Under the pieces are notes generated by a model that saw only the letters and a list, made by a program, of their open reading frames with translations, searched no databases and was not told the DNA's origin. Below are positions 19,918 to 27,365 of a DNA stretch of 64,000 nt, piece by piece (position 1 is the stretch's first letter; the number at the start of each line of letters is the position of its first letter). The DNA comes from Kitasatospora sp. GAS204B. Lineage in GTDB: Bacteria > Actinomycetota > Actinomycetes > Streptomycetales > Streptomycetaceae. The DNA lies in contig NZ_JARZAG010000010.1 in NCBI RefSeq assembly GCF_029892155.1, positions 1 through 64,000 on the forward strand, in the 5' to 3' direction. The position numbers were made by a program, and so were the translations under genes.

Positions 19918-20508
19918 ATGCGCAATATTCGAGTGCTCTGCCTCCACGGCTATCACGGCAGCGGCCGCGTGCTGCGTGAGCAGATGGCACCCCTGACCGA
20001 CGGCCTGCAAGATACCGTGGAATTCGTCTATGTGGATGCCCCGTCATTGGCCACCGGAGACTTCGGCTGGTGGCACCATGAGTTTCGCGGCTGGGAGCGC
20101 ACCCGGGACTGGATGGTCGACCTGTTCGAACAGCAGCGCCCCTTCGACGGCGTCTTCGGCTTCAGCCAGGGCGCCGCACTCGCCTCGCTGCTCGTGGGGA
20201 TGCGCGATCCGCACGGGCGCGTCGACGAACGCCCGCCCGTCGCCTTCGAGTTCGCGATGATGGTCGGCGGATTCCGCAGCGACTCGTCCAAGCATGCGGG
20301 GCTGTACGCCGCCACCGAGCGGTACCGCCTCCCGTCCCTGCACATCATGGGACGCTCCGACACCATCGTCCCGATCGGCGACTCACGGGTGCTCGCCGAG
20401 CAGTTCAGCTCCCCCACCGTCCTTGAGCACTCCGGTGGCCACGTCATTCCCGGCGCTCCGTTCATTCGCGACGAGGTGACGCGCTTTCTCCACCGCATGG
20501 CCGCATGA
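19918..20508 (+). CDS. FSH1-type serine hydrolase
   Basis: 196 aa from ATG 19918 (RNIRVLCLHGYHGSG), with GGAAG about nine bases upstream. This is an alpha/beta hydrolase of the FSH1 (ovarian tumour suppressor OVCA2-like) group. The oxyanion/His-Gly motif is LHGYHGSG, the nucleophile is in GFSQG, Asp in GRSDTIVP and His in SGGHVIPG. The substrate is probably a small ester or thioester. Its stop codon lies just upstream of the PEBP gene, so the two are probably co-transcribed under the divergent LysR regulator. Confidence 0.88.
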   Translation: MRNIRVLCLHGYHGSGRVLREQMAPLTDGLQDTVEFVYVDAPSLATGDFGWWHHEFRGWERTRDWMVDLFEQQRPFDGVFGFSQGAALASLLVGMRDPHGRVDERPPVAFEFAMMVGGFRSDSSKHAGLYAATERYRLPSLHIMGRSDTIVPIGDSRVLAEQFSSPTVLEHSGGHVIPGAPFIRDEVTRFLHRMAA

Positions 20509-20555
20509 GGACCCACCAGAACACTCCGACAAGCCGACAGACAAGGACATCAGAA

Positions 20556-21236
20556 GTGATCCGCACCAGGTTCAAGTTCGCCGCGACCGCCACCGCTCTC
20601 GTCGCGACCGTGTGCGCCGTGGCCGGCTTCACCGGAAGCCAACCCGTGCGAAATGGTGAGCAGTCCACCGTCTCCGCGCAGCGGACGGACCGGGATCGTC
20701 CGAACCCGTACGCGTACCTGAAGAAGGTCCCCTCGTTCCGCCTCTCCAGCACGACCGTGCGCAACAGGGAGCCGCTTCCGACGCCGCAACTGTCGGGCGT
20801 CTTCGGCGTCCCGGGTGGAAAGGACATCTCACCGCAGTTGTCCTGGTCCGGCTTCCCCGAGCGCACCCAGAGCTTCGTCGTCTCGATGTACGACCCCGAG
20901 GCCCCCACCAGTAGCGGCTTCTGGCACTGGGTCGTCGCCGACCTCCCCGCCACGACCCACTCCCTGCCGGAGAACGCCGGCGCACCCGACAGCACGGACC
21001 TTCCCCCCGGAGCGTTCCAGCTCAACGGCGACGCCGGCACGCCCCGCTACATCGGCGGCGCCCCGCCGGCCCACTCCGGCGTCCACGACTACTACCTCAC
21101 CGTCACCGCGCTCGACATCCCCAAGACCGGCCTCAACTCCGCCACCAGCGGCGCTCTGCTCGGTTTCACCATCAACAGCCACACCATCGCCCGGGCCACC
21201 TTGGTCTGCCCGACCAGCGCCGGCCCGGAGCAGTAG
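20556..21236 (+). CDS. Exported YbhB/YbcL (PEBP, Raf kinase inhibitor-like) protein
   Basis: 226 aa from GTG 20556, preceded by AAGGA. An ATG at 20505 overlapping the previous stop would add 17 residues. The N-terminus (RTRFKFAATATALVATVCAV) looks like a signal peptide, so the protein is probably secreted or lipid-free extracellular. The PEBP core shows SPQLSWSGFP, SMYDPEAPTSSGFWHWVVAD (ligand-pocket DPDAP-like and HW motifs), then HDYYLTVTALD. The biochemical role of bacterial PEBPs is poorly known. It is paired with the FSH1-type hydrolase. Confidence 0.88.
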   Translation: MIRTRFKFAATATALVATVCAVAGFTGSQPVRNGEQSTVSAQRTDRDRPNPYAYLKKVPSFRLSSTTVRNREPLPTPQLSGVFGVPGGKDISPQLSWSGFPERTQSFVVSMYDPEAPTSSGFWHWVVADLPATTHSLPENAGAPDSTDLPPGAFQLNGDAGTPRYIGGAPPAHSGVHDYYLTVTALDIPKTGLNSATSGALLGFTINSHTIARATLVCPTSAGPEQ

Positions 21237-21375
21237 AGCGGATGCCGGGAGGCTCCGACGGCAGTGCGGCTCTTCGGGCCGTACCACCGTCGGCGTCGTC
21301 CCGGCGTGCTCGACCCGCTGCTCGCCGACATGCGGCACCCGCACGAGGGCATCACCGCCCACCCGGCGAACACGC

Positions 21376-24300
21376 TCAGGAGTCCTGAGTGAGTTTGTCC
21401 TGGAGCAGAGCGTGGCGGAACTGGTATCTGGGCCCCTCCGCCCGTAGCACCTGGCGGTTGTAGGCATCTTCCAGGAAGCGCATGCCACGGCCGGGGAACG
21501 CGCCTTGGAGACGCCACTGGAGGAACAGCAAGGAGCTGCGCCAGGCGTCGGAACTGGCGATCGTGACACATATTCCGCAAGGAACGGCGATACCGATCGT
21601 CTGGAACAGTGCGGCGACGAGGTCCTTGTTCCACATGAAGGCCTCGCGCAGACCGAACCCCAGGCCGACGCAGAGTCCGAACAGCACTCCGAAGACGATG
21701 GCCCGGCGGCGCTCCTGCCTCCAGACGGCATGCCGGCCGCTTCGTATGGCCACCTGGTAGGGAAGTCGCGCGGCTCCGATGATGAGGGAGACCATGAGCG
21801 TGCCCCACAGTCCGTTCAGCGGGCCTTCGACCGGATGGAGTCCGTGGGAGATGCCGTGCGGGAATGCGTATCTGAAGCCCAGCGGCAGGCCGCCGGCGAC
21901 GGCGCCGGGGAGCAGGGGCAGTCTTGAGTACAGGGCCTTCCAACGTGACCACGCGGTCCGTCCGGGAGCCGGGTGGACACGTATCGCGGTCATGCCGGCC
22001 ACGGCGCCGGCTCCGGTTCCGGCGGCGAGGAAGACCGCGGCTGCCGCCGCGAGGTCGTGGGTGGTGTTGAAGCAGTAGTCGCCGGACAGCATTCCGATGA
22101 CGACCCCGACGATCGTTGCTATCCCCGGGTTGAAGCTCAACCGCCGCCTGCTGTCGTTGGCGAACCGCCAGCCGAGTCCACCCGGTCTGGAGTCGCGCAG
22201 TTCCGAGGCCGCCCCTGCCGCCAGGCCGATGACGACGCCCAACGCCGCCCCGACCAGAGCCCCGCTGCTCGCGCCACCGAATCCTTGAGTGTCGAAACCG
22301 CCCCAGCCGTAGCACAGGGCGCCGCCGAACGCTCCGGCGAGCGTGCACACGATGCTGAGCATGACGATCCTGGGCAACGCCCGCGCCCACCGCGGCAGAT
22401 ACCGCCAGTCAAGGCTGTAGGTGCCGTGCTCCGCCATCGTGGCCGCGAGATAGCTCAACCACCGTCGAGCCTGCGCCGCCTTGTAGGGGACCGGGTCGGA
22501 GAACTGCTGTGGCTGGTAGGCGATGCTGATGAACCGGTCCAGGAGATAGGCCATGACCTCCTCGGTGGTCGTGAACCGGTCCCGGTCCAGCAGATCGGTG
22601 AGGGCGTCGGAATGGGGGAACGCATCGCGGACCAGCGTGAGGCCCAGCGGTATGTCCAGGGCGCGGGAGAGGGCACTGTCCGGCTGGTTCCTGAGGTGGT
22701 CCATCAGCCGTTCCCACGGTTCGGGCGCGGGTTCCACCTGGCAGCGCCGCAGGTACTCGGCAGCGTCCGCGCCGGGAATCGGTGCCAGTTCCAGCACCGC
22801 GGCACCGGGCAGGTGACCGGCGCGGATCGTGTCGGTGAATTCGTCGGTGCGCGCGAACACCATCACCCGGGATTCGGAGTGGTGACCGATTCCCTTCAGG
22901 GCGGCCTGGCGCAGTCCGGGCTCCAACTCGTCGAATCCGTCGAGGAAGAGCGCGACCCGACCATGCTGCACCAGCGTGGCGGGAATCCTGCGTCCGTACT
23001 TGCGCTGCTTCAGGAAGGGATAGTCCTCGGCGAGTCGGGCGGCCGCCCAGTCGGTCAGGGTTTCACGACTCGCGTCCCATCCGCTGACGCTCAGCAGCAC
23101 CGGGACCGGCACCTTGGCGCGCTCGAACGCGTTGTCCAGTTCGCTGCGGTGATTCAGCGCCTCCAACACCGTCAGGAGCGCCGCCTCGGACTTGCCGCTG
23201 CCCGGGCGGCCGAGCAGAGCGACGCGGCCCGAGGGCAGTCCGCCGTAGACCCGGAGCAGGTCGACCAGCTCACCCCCACCCAGAGTGCGGGAGTCCGTCA
23301 CCGGAATGCCGGGCAGCGGTGCGAAGGGAACCGAGCCCTCGGAGTCCCCCAGCGCCGCCACCATCGGGCCGGCAAGCCCGCGGCGAGACCACCGCCACCG
23401 CACCGGTATCGGCGCGGGGGCATACAGCTTCCGGTCGTGCGCGGCCTGCTTCCACTGCTGATGCACCTCGTGCATCAGTGCGTCCGCCGCGGCATCCAGC
23501 GGCGGTGCCCCGCCTGCCAGTGCAAGGTGGCGCAGATCGATCCGGTCGACCGGCAGGATGACCGACCCGATGGTCGACTCCCGGTCAACGCGGGCCCTGT
23601 CCTTGGGATTCACGCTCCGGGAAAGCCGCGCCGGTTCGGCCGGCGGGATCGGCTCGATGCGCGCAGGCGGCTCGGGAGGTCCGGTCGGACGGCCCCGTTC
23701 CTCGGCCGGGTCCGCTGTCGGTGCCGCGGTGTTGCGAGCGAAGGCGTAACTGGCAGCGTGATTGCTCACGCGGCTTCGGGGCTCGGGCTTGCCGTCGCGT
23801 ACCAGCCCGTCGGCGACCCGGTCGAAGATCGGGCCGAGTGTGAGTGCGGCAGGCTGACCGGGGATGCCGCGTTCGATGACGTCAGCCAGGTACTTGGTGA
23901 AGTAGGTCTGTGGTGCGGGGATGTCGGCTGCCGATTGGAACCAGGCCGTGTAGGAGGCGCCGCTGGCCATCATCAGGTAGAAGCCCGCCGAGCGCGGTAA
24001 CTCTGCTTGCTGCGGTCCCAACGTGTTCCGGCCTGCGGCCAGTTCGGCGTAGCAGCAGTCCACGATCGCGATCTTCGTGGCCGCATCGCTGGACCGGAAC
24101 GCCCTGCGAACGGCGTCGAAGGTGAGACTGGTGCTGGTCCGCAGGTAGGCGTCGTCGCTCGACTCGGCCAGTGCGAGGCAGAGTTCGTCGTCGTTGTCGT
24201 ACTGGCCGTGCCCGACGTAGTAGAACAACGCGACGTCCGCTGCCTGGTGAAACCACCGAGTCAGCTGCTCCGGCAGGTCACCCGGCCTGCTCTGGTTGCG

Positions 24301-24474
24301 GACGACCAGGATGCTGTCCTCGGGCCAGCCGCCGCACAGCGGGCCGGCCAGCAGCGCCCGCATCCGGTTCAGGCTGTGCTCGGCCGCAGGCACGGCGCTC
24401 AGATTCCGGTACTCCCAGGTGCCGATGAGGACGGCTCTGGACCGGGAGAAGTCGCCGTCCAGGGCATCAGGCAT
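21376..24474 (-). CDS. Caspase-NACHT-multi-TM STAND effector protein
   Basis: 1032 aa from ATG 24474 (PDALDGDFSRS); a TTG at 24492 is also possible. Residues 10-250 are a caspase-like (C14) domain with His89 in YYVGHG and Cys140/141 in AIVDCCYA. Residues ~415-680 are a NACHT NTPase with P-loop GRPGSGKS at 422-429 and Walker B VALFLDGFDEL at 507-517. From ~685 to ~945 are repeated glycine-rich hydrophobic segments (LVGAALGVVIGLAAGAA, GIATIVGVVIGMLSG and others), so it is membrane-anchored. Leu159 is a TTA codon (23998-24000), suggesting bldA control. It overlaps the EACC1 gene start-to-stop. In published surveys such pairs are NTP-dependent conflict or programmed-cell-death systems. The trigger and substrate are unknown. 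Confidence 0.9.
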   Translation of the reverse strand: MPDALDGDFSRSRAVLIGTWEYRNLSAVPAAEHSLNRMRALLAGPLCGGWPEDSILVVRNQSRPGDLPEQLTRWFHQAADVALFYYVGHGQYDNDDELCLALAESSDDAYLRTSTSLTFDAVRRAFRSSDAATKIAIVDCCYAELAAGRNTLGPQQAELPRSAGFYLMMASGASYTAWFQSAADIPAPQTYFTKYLADVIERGIPGQPAALTLGPIFDRVADGLVRDGKPEPRSRVSNHAASYAFARNTAAPTADPAEERGRPTGPPEPPARIEPIPPAEPARLSRSVNPKDRARVDRESTIGSVILPVDRIDLRHLALAGGAPPLDAAADALMHEVHQQWKQAAHDRKLYAPAPIPVRWRWSRRGLAGPMVAALGDSEGSVPFAPLPGIPVTDSRTLGGGELVDLLRVYGGLPSGRVALLGRPGSGKSEAALLTVLEALNHRSELDNAFERAKVPVPVLLSVSGWDASRETLTDWAAARLAEDYPFLKQRKYGRRIPATLVQHGRVALFLDGFDELEPGLRQAALKGIGHHSESRVMVFARTDEFTDTIRAGHLPGAAVLELAPIPGADAAEYLRRCQVEPAPEPWERLMDHLRNQPDSALSRALDIPLGLTLVRDAFPHSDALTDLLDRDRFTTTEEVMAYLLDRFISIAYQPQQFSDPVPYKAAQARRWLSYLAATMAEHGTYSLDWRYLPRWARALPRIVMLSIVCTLAGAFGGALCYGWGGFDTQGFGGASSGALVGAALGVVIGLAAGAASELRDSRPGGLGWRFANDSRRRLSFNPGIATIVGVVIGMLSGDYCFNTTHDLAAAAAVFLAAGTGAGAVAGMTAIRVHPAPGRTAWSRWKALYSRLPLLPGAVAGGLPLGFRYAFPHGISHGLHPVEGPLNGLWGTLMVSLIIGAARLPYQVAIRSGRHAVWRQERRRAIVFGVLFGLCVGLGFGLREAFMWNKDLVAALFQTIGIAVPCGICVTIASSDAWRSSLLFLQWRLQGAFPGRGMRFLEDAYNRQVLRAEGPRYQFRHALLQDKLTQDS

Positions 24475-24835
24475 CGCCGAACCACTCGTCAAGAGCAGGC
24501 TTCACCTCGGCTGCCCACGCGTCCCCGACGGCGTTGGTCCTGTTGATCGTGATACTGCGCTCCCCCGACGTCACGGTCACCGTGATGTCCGAGCGGCGGG
24601 ACCGGATGAAGTCCGGCAGAGCCTTGATCACGACCGCCAGCACACCACTGCTGCCGGCCAGAACTTCCAGGATGTCCCAGGCTCCCTGTTCCCCGGGGCC
24701 GGGCCGACCCGGGAGCTGGACGACCTCCGCGCCGGACACCCGGCGCAGGTGCTCGCGAAGCGACCGCAGCTCAGCCGGGTCCGACACCGCCAACGCGATC
24801 GCGCGCTGCTGATGTGAGCTGTGCTCAACCGCCAT
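24467..24835 (-). CDS. Effector-associated constant component (EACC1-like) protein
   Basis: 122 aa from ATG 24835, with a G-rich ribosome site upstream. The pattern is characteristic of EACC1: an N-terminal alpha/beta part (DPAELRSLREHLRRVSG), a hydrophobic Gly-rich helix (GVLAVVIKALPDFIRSRRSD) and a beta-rich end (ITVTVTSGERSITINRT). EACC1 proteins accompany STAND/caspase/trypsin effectors in multicellular bacteria as an invariant partner. Here it overlaps the caspase-NACHT gene by 8 bases, so they are co-translated. The family call is from recognised sequence pattern and gene partnership. Confidence 0.82.
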   Translation of the reverse strand: MAVEHSSHQQRAIALAVSDPAELRSLREHLRRVSGAEVVQLPGRPGPGEQGAWDILEVLAGSSGVLAVVIKALPDFIRSRRSDITVTVTSGERSITINRTNAVGDAWAAEVKPALDEWFGDA

Positions 24836-24974
24836 GATGTGCCCCCGGATTGGTGCGACAGACCTGCGCCGACCATTGTCACAGGAAGTGGCCCTGCTGT
24901 CACGGAAACCGCAGTTCATGACTGCTGACCCGGCTGTGCTGACGCGGCACCATGGACACGAACCAGTTGTCGGA

Positions 24975-25958
24975 TCAGGACCCGATCCCCAGGAACGCGC
25001 GGCCGTTGGCTTCGAGCGTCGCGGCATCGATGCCGCCCGCCAGCACGAAGCCCGCGGGGTCCGGCTGCGCCATGTCGAAGGGGTAGTCGCTGCCGCACAG
25101 GATTCGATCCGGCGCGGCGTGGGCGCGCAGCAACCGCAGCGCCTCGGGATCATGCGTGATCGTGTCGAAGTACAGCCGCGCGAACGACTCGGCCGGCGGG
25201 CGGCTGCTCCCCCGGCGCACGTCCGCCCGTGATCGCCAGCCGTGTTCCCAACGGCCGATCAGCGACGGCGCGCAGCCGCCGCCGTGGACGAAACAGATCC
25301 GCAGGTCGGGCAGGTCCTCCAGGACGCCGTCCAGCAGCACCGATGCCACGGCGGTGGTGCTCTCCACCGGGTTGCCGATCAGGTTGACCAGATAGTGCTC
25401 CGCCCACTCAGGCCGCGGCAGCTGCATCGGGTGGACCAGCACGGCGAGATCCAACTCCGCTGCGACGGCCAGCACTTCGCGCATGACGCCGGAGCCGTAG
25501 GAGCGACCGTCGGCGAGCGGCGGGACGGCCACGCCCGCGACGCCGTCCAACGCCGCCAGGTGCGTCAACTGCCGTCGGGCGGCACCCACATCGTCGAGCC
25601 GCACCAACCCCAGTCCGACGAGCGTGCCGTCGGTGGTCGACACCGCCTGTGCCAACTGTTCGTTGTAGGCGGTGATGTAGTCGTCCGCCTGCGCCGGCGC
25701 GTGCACCGGGAAGGCGAACGGCGGCGCCGAGATGACCCGGCAGCCGAGACCGGCTCGCACGGTGTCGGCGACGATGGTGCCGATGTCCGTCATCGCCGCC
25801 GTCGGAAGCGACAGCGGACGATCGCCCAGAAACAGCTCGCCGTCGCGGTCGTTCATCCCGCCCAGCGGGGAGCCGGGCGGCAGGGCGAGCAGGTCGCGTG
25901 GCAGCCAGTGCGCGTGGACGTCGATGATCCCCGCGCGGATCTCACCTGTTGACGCCAT
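24975..25958 (-). CDS. Amidohydrolase (ACMSD-like, amidohydrolase 2 family)
   Basis: 327 aa from ATG 25958, with GGGAG seven bases upstream. This is a metal-dependent TIM-barrel amidohydrolase/decarboxylase. The N-terminal HxH is in IDVHAHWLP, a mid His in LDLAVLVHPMQLP, FVHGGG, and a C-terminal Asp in LCGSDYPFDM. This matches aminocarboxymuconate semialdehyde decarboxylase relatives. It overlaps the iron-sulfur subunit gene of the molybdenum hydroxylase by 17 bases, so it is the last gene of that operon and probably acts on the hydroxylated product. Confidence 0.88.
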   Translation of the reverse strand: MASTGEIRAGIIDVHAHWLPRDLLALPPGSPLGGMNDRDGELFLGDRPLSLPTAAMTDIGTIVADTVRAGLGCRVISAPPFAFPVHAPAQADDYITAYNEQLAQAVSTTDGTLVGLGLVRLDDVGAARRQLTHLAALDGVAGVAVPPLADGRSYGSGVMREVLAVAAELDLAVLVHPMQLPRPEWAEHYLVNLIGNPVESTTAVASVLLDGVLEDLPDLRICFVHGGGCAPSLIGRWEHGWRSRADVRRGSSRPPAESFARLYFDTITHDPEALRLLRAHAAPDRILCGSDYPFDMAQPDPAGFVLAGGIDAATLEANGRAFLGIGS

Positions 25959-26436
25959 CTCGATCTCCCTGCTGCTCGCGCGCGGCCCGCAGGATGGCGC
26001 GACGGATGGGTTCGTAGCCGGTGCACCGGCAGATGTTGGAGCCGACCAGACCGTCGACGCGCTCCGGGTCGTCGCCGATGTTCGGATCGGCCTCCAGCGC
26101 CCCGGCCGCCACCATGAGGAAGCCCGGGGTGCAGAAGCCGCACTGCAGGGCGTGTTCGGCGGAGAACGCCCGCTGCAGCGGGTGCGGTTCACCGTCGGGC
26201 GCGGCGAGCCCCTCCACGGTGCGCACCGAGCTGCCGTCGCACTGCACGGCGAACATCAGGCACGCGCGGACCGCCTCGCCGTCCACCAGCACCGTGCACG
26301 CCCCGCAGATGCCGTGCTCGCAGCCCAGGTGGGTGCCGGTCAGCCCGCAGTCCTCGCGCAGCACGTCGGCGAGGATGCGGCGCGGCTCCACGTCGAGCGG
26401 ATACGCCGCACCGTTCACCGTGAGGGTGATCTTCAC
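25942..26436 (-). CDS. 2Fe-2S subunit of molybdenum hydroxylase (CoxS/XdhC-like)
   Basis: 164 aa from GTG 26436, overlapping the FAD subunit stop. It has two 2Fe-2S clusters: a plant-ferredoxin type CEHGICGACTVLVDG and an alpha-helical type CGFCTPGF...CRCTGYEPI. It transfers electrons from the Mo cofactor to FAD in xanthine dehydrogenase/CO dehydrogenase family enzymes. It works with the two genes upstream. Confidence 0.95.
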   Translation of the reverse strand: MKITLTVNGAAYPLDVEPRRILADVLREDCGLTGTHLGCEHGICGACTVLVDGEAVRACLMFAVQCDGSSVRTVEGLAAPDGEPHPLQRAFSAEHALQCGFCTPGFLMVAAGALEADPNIGDDPERVDGLVGSNICRCTGYEPIRRAILRAAREQQGDRDGVNR

Positions 26437-27365
26437 TGCTGGTCTCCCTTGAGCTGGGCGGCGCGCGACCGCTGGTCGTTCGCCGCCTGGCAGAGCGTCC
26501 TGCCGACCAGGACCGCGATGGCCTGCCGCTTGTACTCGACGTCGGCGTACGGCTCCGCCAGGGGCGCGGCATCCCGCGCCGCCGCGATCCGGCCCGCGTG
26601 GGCGAACGGATGGTCCTCGGGCGGCCGGTAGCCGTCCACGGGCGGCCCGAGCTCCTTGCCGATCAGCGCCTGCTCGGCGGCGCGGGCCCGCAGCGGCCGG
26701 TCGGCGCAGTTCACCAGGCCGATCCGCGCCTCGCAGATCACCCCGTCGCGCACGGTCAGCGCGGCGGCGACGGCCACCTGGGCGAAGCAGAAGTGCGTGC
26801 GCCGGTGCTCGATGAAGCCGACCCCGGTGTCGTCGCCGAGCAACGGGAACCGTACGGCGGTGATGAGTTCCTCCGGTCGGCGCGCGGTCCGGTACGGACC
26901 GTGGAACCAGTCGCGAGCCGCGACCACCCGCCTGCCCGCCGGGCCCTGCACCTCGATGTCGGCATCCAGCGCGGTGCCGATCGCACACCACTCCGAGGCG
27001 GGGTGCGCCCAGGCGAAGCTGCCCACCATCGTGCCGCGGGAACGGATCGGCGGATGCGCGATGTTGACCACGGCGCGTGCGAAGAGCGTGCCGAGCGGGC
27101 CCGGCACGGCCCGCGCCGACTCGAAGACGCCATGGCGGACCAGCGCGCCCACCCGCAGCGTGTCGCCGTCCACGCTCAAACGGTCGAGCCCGGCGATGCG
27201 GTTGATGTCCACCACCAGCTCGGGGCGGATGCGTTGCAGGTGCATCTCGAGGATCAGGCTCTGCCCACCGGCGAGCACCTGGACCTTGCGCCCGGTGTCG
27301 CCGAGCGCCGCAACGGCCTCGGGCACCGTGCGCGGCACGACATAGTCGAAAGCGGCGGGCTTCAC
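26433..27365 (-). CDS. FAD-binding subunit of molybdenum hydroxylase (CoxM-like)
   Basis: 310 aa from GTG 27365, overlapping the large-subunit stop. FAD-binding motifs are VLAGGQSLILEMHLQ and AHPPIRSRGTMVGSFAWA (a TIGG-like region modified to TMVGS). The C-terminal CO dehydrogenase flavoprotein domain follows. Electrons pass from the iron-sulfur subunit to FAD and on to an acceptor. Confidence 0.94.
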   Translation of the reverse strand: MKPAAFDYVVPRTVPEAVAALGDTGRKVQVLAGGQSLILEMHLQRIRPELVVDINRIAGLDRLSVDGDTLRVGALVRHGVFESARAVPGPLGTLFARAVVNIAHPPIRSRGTMVGSFAWAHPASEWCAIGTALDADIEVQGPAGRRVVAARDWFHGPYRTARRPEELITAVRFPLLGDDTGVGFIEHRRTHFCFAQVAVAAALTVRDGVICEARIGLVNCADRPLRARAAEQALIGKELGPPVDGYRPPEDHPFAHAGRIAAARDAAPLAEPYADVEYKRQAIAVLVGRTLCQAANDQRSRAAQLKGDQQ

